Part shown: positions 5,252 to 6,640 of the stretch, piece by piece
How the letters are laid out: every line of letters begins with the position of its first letter
Position numbering within the stretch: the stretch's first letter is position 1
DNA from: Oscillospiraceae bacterium
GTDB lineage: Bacteria > Bacillota > Clostridia > Oscillospirales > Butyricicoccaceae
NCBI GenBank assembly: GCA_902797555.1
Contig: CADBTM010000146.1
Coordinates: 1 to 6,640, forward strand
DNA: 6,640 nt
Direction: 5' to 3'
Translations under genes and position numbers: made by a program
The notes under the pieces: generated by a model
The model's input: only the letters and a program-made list of their open reading frames with translations
What the model was told of the DNA's origin: nothing
Databases searched by the model: none

Positions 5252-6038
5252 ACTGAAGGAGCTGTGCAAAACCTTTCACCCCGGGACGGTCAACGCAAAA
5301 ACCGCCCTCAATCATCTCAGCCTGACGCTGGAGGATGGGGATTTCGTCACCGTCATCGGCGGCAACGGCGCGGGAAAATCCACCCTTCTCAACGCCATTG
5401 CCGGTGTTTTTCCGGTGGATTCGGGCAGCATCGTGCTGGACGGGGAGGACATGACCGACCTGCCCGAGCACAAGCGCGCGGCGCTGTTGGGACGGGTGTT
5501 TCAGGATCCCCAGATGGGCACCGCGCCCACCATGCAGATCGACGAGAATCTTGCCCTCGCCGCCCGACGGGGTCAGAGACGGGGGCTGAAATGGGGCGTC
5601 ACCCGCGCAGAGCGGGAGAAATACAGAACCCTCCTGGCCGATCTCGGACTCGGTCTGGAGGATCGCATGTCCACCAAGGTGGGTCTGCTTTCCGGCGGAC
5701 AGCGGCAGGCGCTTACCCTGCTTATGGCCACACTGAAAAAGCCAAAGCTGCTGCTTTTGGATGAGCACACCGCGGCCCTCGACCCCAAAACCGCCATGAA
5801 GGTGCTGGAGACCTCCCAGCGTATCGTGGAGCGGGACGGGCTGACCACGCTGATGATCACCCATAATATGAAGGACGCCATCGCCTATGGCAACCGTCTG
5901 ATCATGATGGACGCCGGAACGGTGGTCCTCGACGTAAAAGGGGAGGAGAAGCAGCAGCTCACTGTTCCCGATCTGATCCGGCGGTTTTCGGCCGCCAGCG
6001 GCAAGGACGAAGCCAACGACAAGCTGCTGCTGTCATAA
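5244..6038 (+). CDS. ABC importer ATP-binding protein (TrpZ-like)
   Basis: This is the cytoplasmic ATPase subunit that powers the importer. The 264-residue product has every nucleotide-binding motif in order: Walker A GGNGAGKST at 39-47, Q-loop Gln87 in VFQDP, signature LSGGQRQ at 149-155, Walker B LLLLDE ending at Asp173-Glu174, D-loop AALD at 177-180, and switch His207 in MITHNMKDA. The insert EDMTDLPEHKRAALLGRVFQDPQMGTAP is typical of ATPases paired with this binding-protein class (COG1101). The ATG at 5244 is chosen because GGGAGGAGGG at 5227-5236 precedes it by 7 bases; upstream in-frame codons lie deep in the permease gene. The last 15 or so residues are polar and probably variable. It is the final gene of the operon, ending 12 bases before a terminator. 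It looks functional; the substrate is set by its partners. Confidence 0.95.
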   Translation: MLELKELCKTFHPGTVNAKTALNHLSLTLEDGDFVTVIGGNGAGKSTLLNAIAGVFPVDSGSIVLDGEDMTDLPEHKRAALLGRVFQDPQMGTAPTMQIDENLALAARRGQRRGLKWGVTRAEREKYRTLLADLGLGLEDRMSTKVGLLSGGQRQALTLLMATLKKPKLLLLDEHTAALDPKTAMKVLETSQRIVERDGLTTLMITHNMKDAIAYGNRLIMMDAGTVVLDVKGEEKQQLTVPDLIRRFSAASGKDEANDKLLLS

Positions 6039-6050
6039 AACAGAACAAGC

Positions 6051-6076
6051 AAAAACCGCCCTCACGGGCGGTTTTT
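6051..6076. terminator. Bidirectional intrinsic terminator between the ATPase gene and spo0A
   Basis: AAAAACCGCCC (6051-6061) pairs perfectly with GGGCGGTTTTT (6066-6076) around the loop TCAC. The A- and T-runs give a U-tract in either direction. It ends the importer operon on the plus strand and spo0A (stop at 6080) on the minus strand. Confidence 0.92.
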
Positions 6077-6079
6077 CTG

Positions 6080-6640
6080 TTATGCCATTTTTCGTTCCAG
6101 CCGTATGCGGTCGGCGATCATGGAGATGAACTCGCTGTTGGTGGGCTTGCCCTTGGCGTTGGAAACGGTGTAGCCGAAAAAGCTGTTGAGCACCTCCACG
6201 TCCCCCCGATCCCACGCCACCTCGATGGCGTGGCGGATGGCTCGCTCCACCCGGGAGGAGGTGGTCCTGTACTTTTTTGCCACCGTGGGATAGAGGATCT
6301 TTGTGATGGCGTTGATCACGTCCATATCCTCCACCGTCATCAGGATGGAGGTGCGCAGATACTGATACCCCTTGATGTGGGCCGGAACGCCGATGTCGTG
6401 GATGATCTGGGTCACACGCATCTCCAGCTCGGCCTCCGGGCTCAGCCGCGCCGAGGACGGGGCAAGCTCCTGCGTCCCCGCCTCGATCACCCGCCGGGTC
6501 AGGTCGGCCAGATTGCAGGGCTTGACGGTGAAATAATAGGCCTTGAGCGCCGTTGCCTCGGCCATCACTCCATCCCCCGCAAAGGAGGTGAGGACAAAGA
6601 ACAGCGGCGTCTGCCCGCCCCGCTCCCGCAGATATCGCAG
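6080..6640 (-). CDS. spo0A: Sporulation master regulator Spo0A, C-terminal part (cut by right edge)
   Basis: Spo0A is the phosphorelay response regulator that commits the cell to sporulation by binding DNA when phosphorylated. The frame is open from the right edge to the TAA at 6080, giving 186 visible residues; the start and phosphoacceptor Asp lie outside. The visible part opens with the end of the receiver domain (PLFFVLTSFAGDGVMAEA, then the conserved Lys in YFTVKP), a short linker, and the complete DNA-binding domain. That domain carries the strongly conserved IGVPAHIKGYQYLR, LYPTVAKKYRTTSSRVERAIRHAIEVAW with the recognition helix, FGYTV and KGKPTNSEFISMIADRIRLE. ATG or GTG codons near 6560-6570 are internal, since the receiver homology continues upstream. 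The following terminator is shared with the importer operon, so spo0A is last in its transcript. No sign of damage. Confidence 0.97.
   Translation of the reverse strand: MRYLRERGGQTPLFFVLTSFAGDGVMAEATALKAYYFTVKPCNLADLTRRVIEAGTQELAPSSARLSPEAELEMRVTQIIHDIGVPAHIKGYQYLRTSILMTVEDMDVINAITKILYPTVAKKYRTTSSRVERAIRHAIEVAWDRGDVEVLNSFFGYTVSNAKGKPTNSEFISMIADRIRLERKMA

Noticed and set aside
4247..5269. A 340-codon minus-strand open frame opposite the permease gene
   Set aside because: His/Gln/Asp-rich antisense shadow in GC-rich DNA. The plus strand has the hydrophobic segments and signatures of a permease.
1..6640. Mobile element, CRISPR array, tRNA or defence system
   Set aside because: No transposase or integrase motifs, no repeated spacers, no cloverleaf-like segments, and every interval is accounted for by housekeeping, sporulation or transport genes.

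Overview
The window looks like chromosomal DNA from a GC-rich, endospore-forming member of the Clostridia, probably close to the Oscillospiraceae/Ruminococcaceae. The support is three sporulation or germination genes (gpr, spoIIP, spo0A), strong AGGAGG-type ribosome binding sites on every gene, promoters of Gram-positive sigma-A type, and a lipoprotein-anchored ABC transporter. Genus and species cannot be fixed from the sequence. I see no mobile elements, CRISPR arrays, tRNA or rRNA.

Layout. On the left, gpr (spore protease) and spoIIP (engulfment hydrolase, cut by the left edge) lie head-to-tail on the minus strand. They are divergent from rpsT (ribosomal protein S20), the same arrangement as in Bacillus. 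The gpr/rpsT gap holds a strong extended -10 sigma-A promoter for rpsT and a forespore-type (sigma-F/G-like) promoter candidate for gpr. A sigma-E-like candidate spans the gpr stop codon just ahead of spoIIP. Convergent to rpsT, across a bidirectional terminator, is a minus-strand aldo/keto reductase with a C-terminal two-cluster ferredoxin domain (COG1453 type).

Divergent from the reductase is a three-gene plus-strand operon: substrate-binding lipoprotein, permease and ATPase of the TrpXYZ-like ABC importer class. It has a near-consensus sigma-A promoter, a hairpin at the predicted 5' end of the mRNA, and a 13-bp hairpin between the binding-protein and permease genes. A second bidirectional terminator separates the ATPase gene from the 3' part of spo0A, which runs off the right edge on the minus strand.

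How they work together. Spo0A is the master switch for sporulation. SpoIIP acts in engulfment, and GPR degrades small acid-soluble proteins at germination. The ABC importer is a self-contained nutrient-uptake unit, most plausibly for an aromatic or related amino acid, with no evident tie to sporulation. The reductase is of unknown substrate. Protein-coding content is ordinary and I found no undescribed system. The points most worth a second look are regulatory: the two compartment-specific promoter candidates, the two transporter hairpins, and a small palindrome inside the transporter promoter. No gene-free stretch exceeds about 210 bases.
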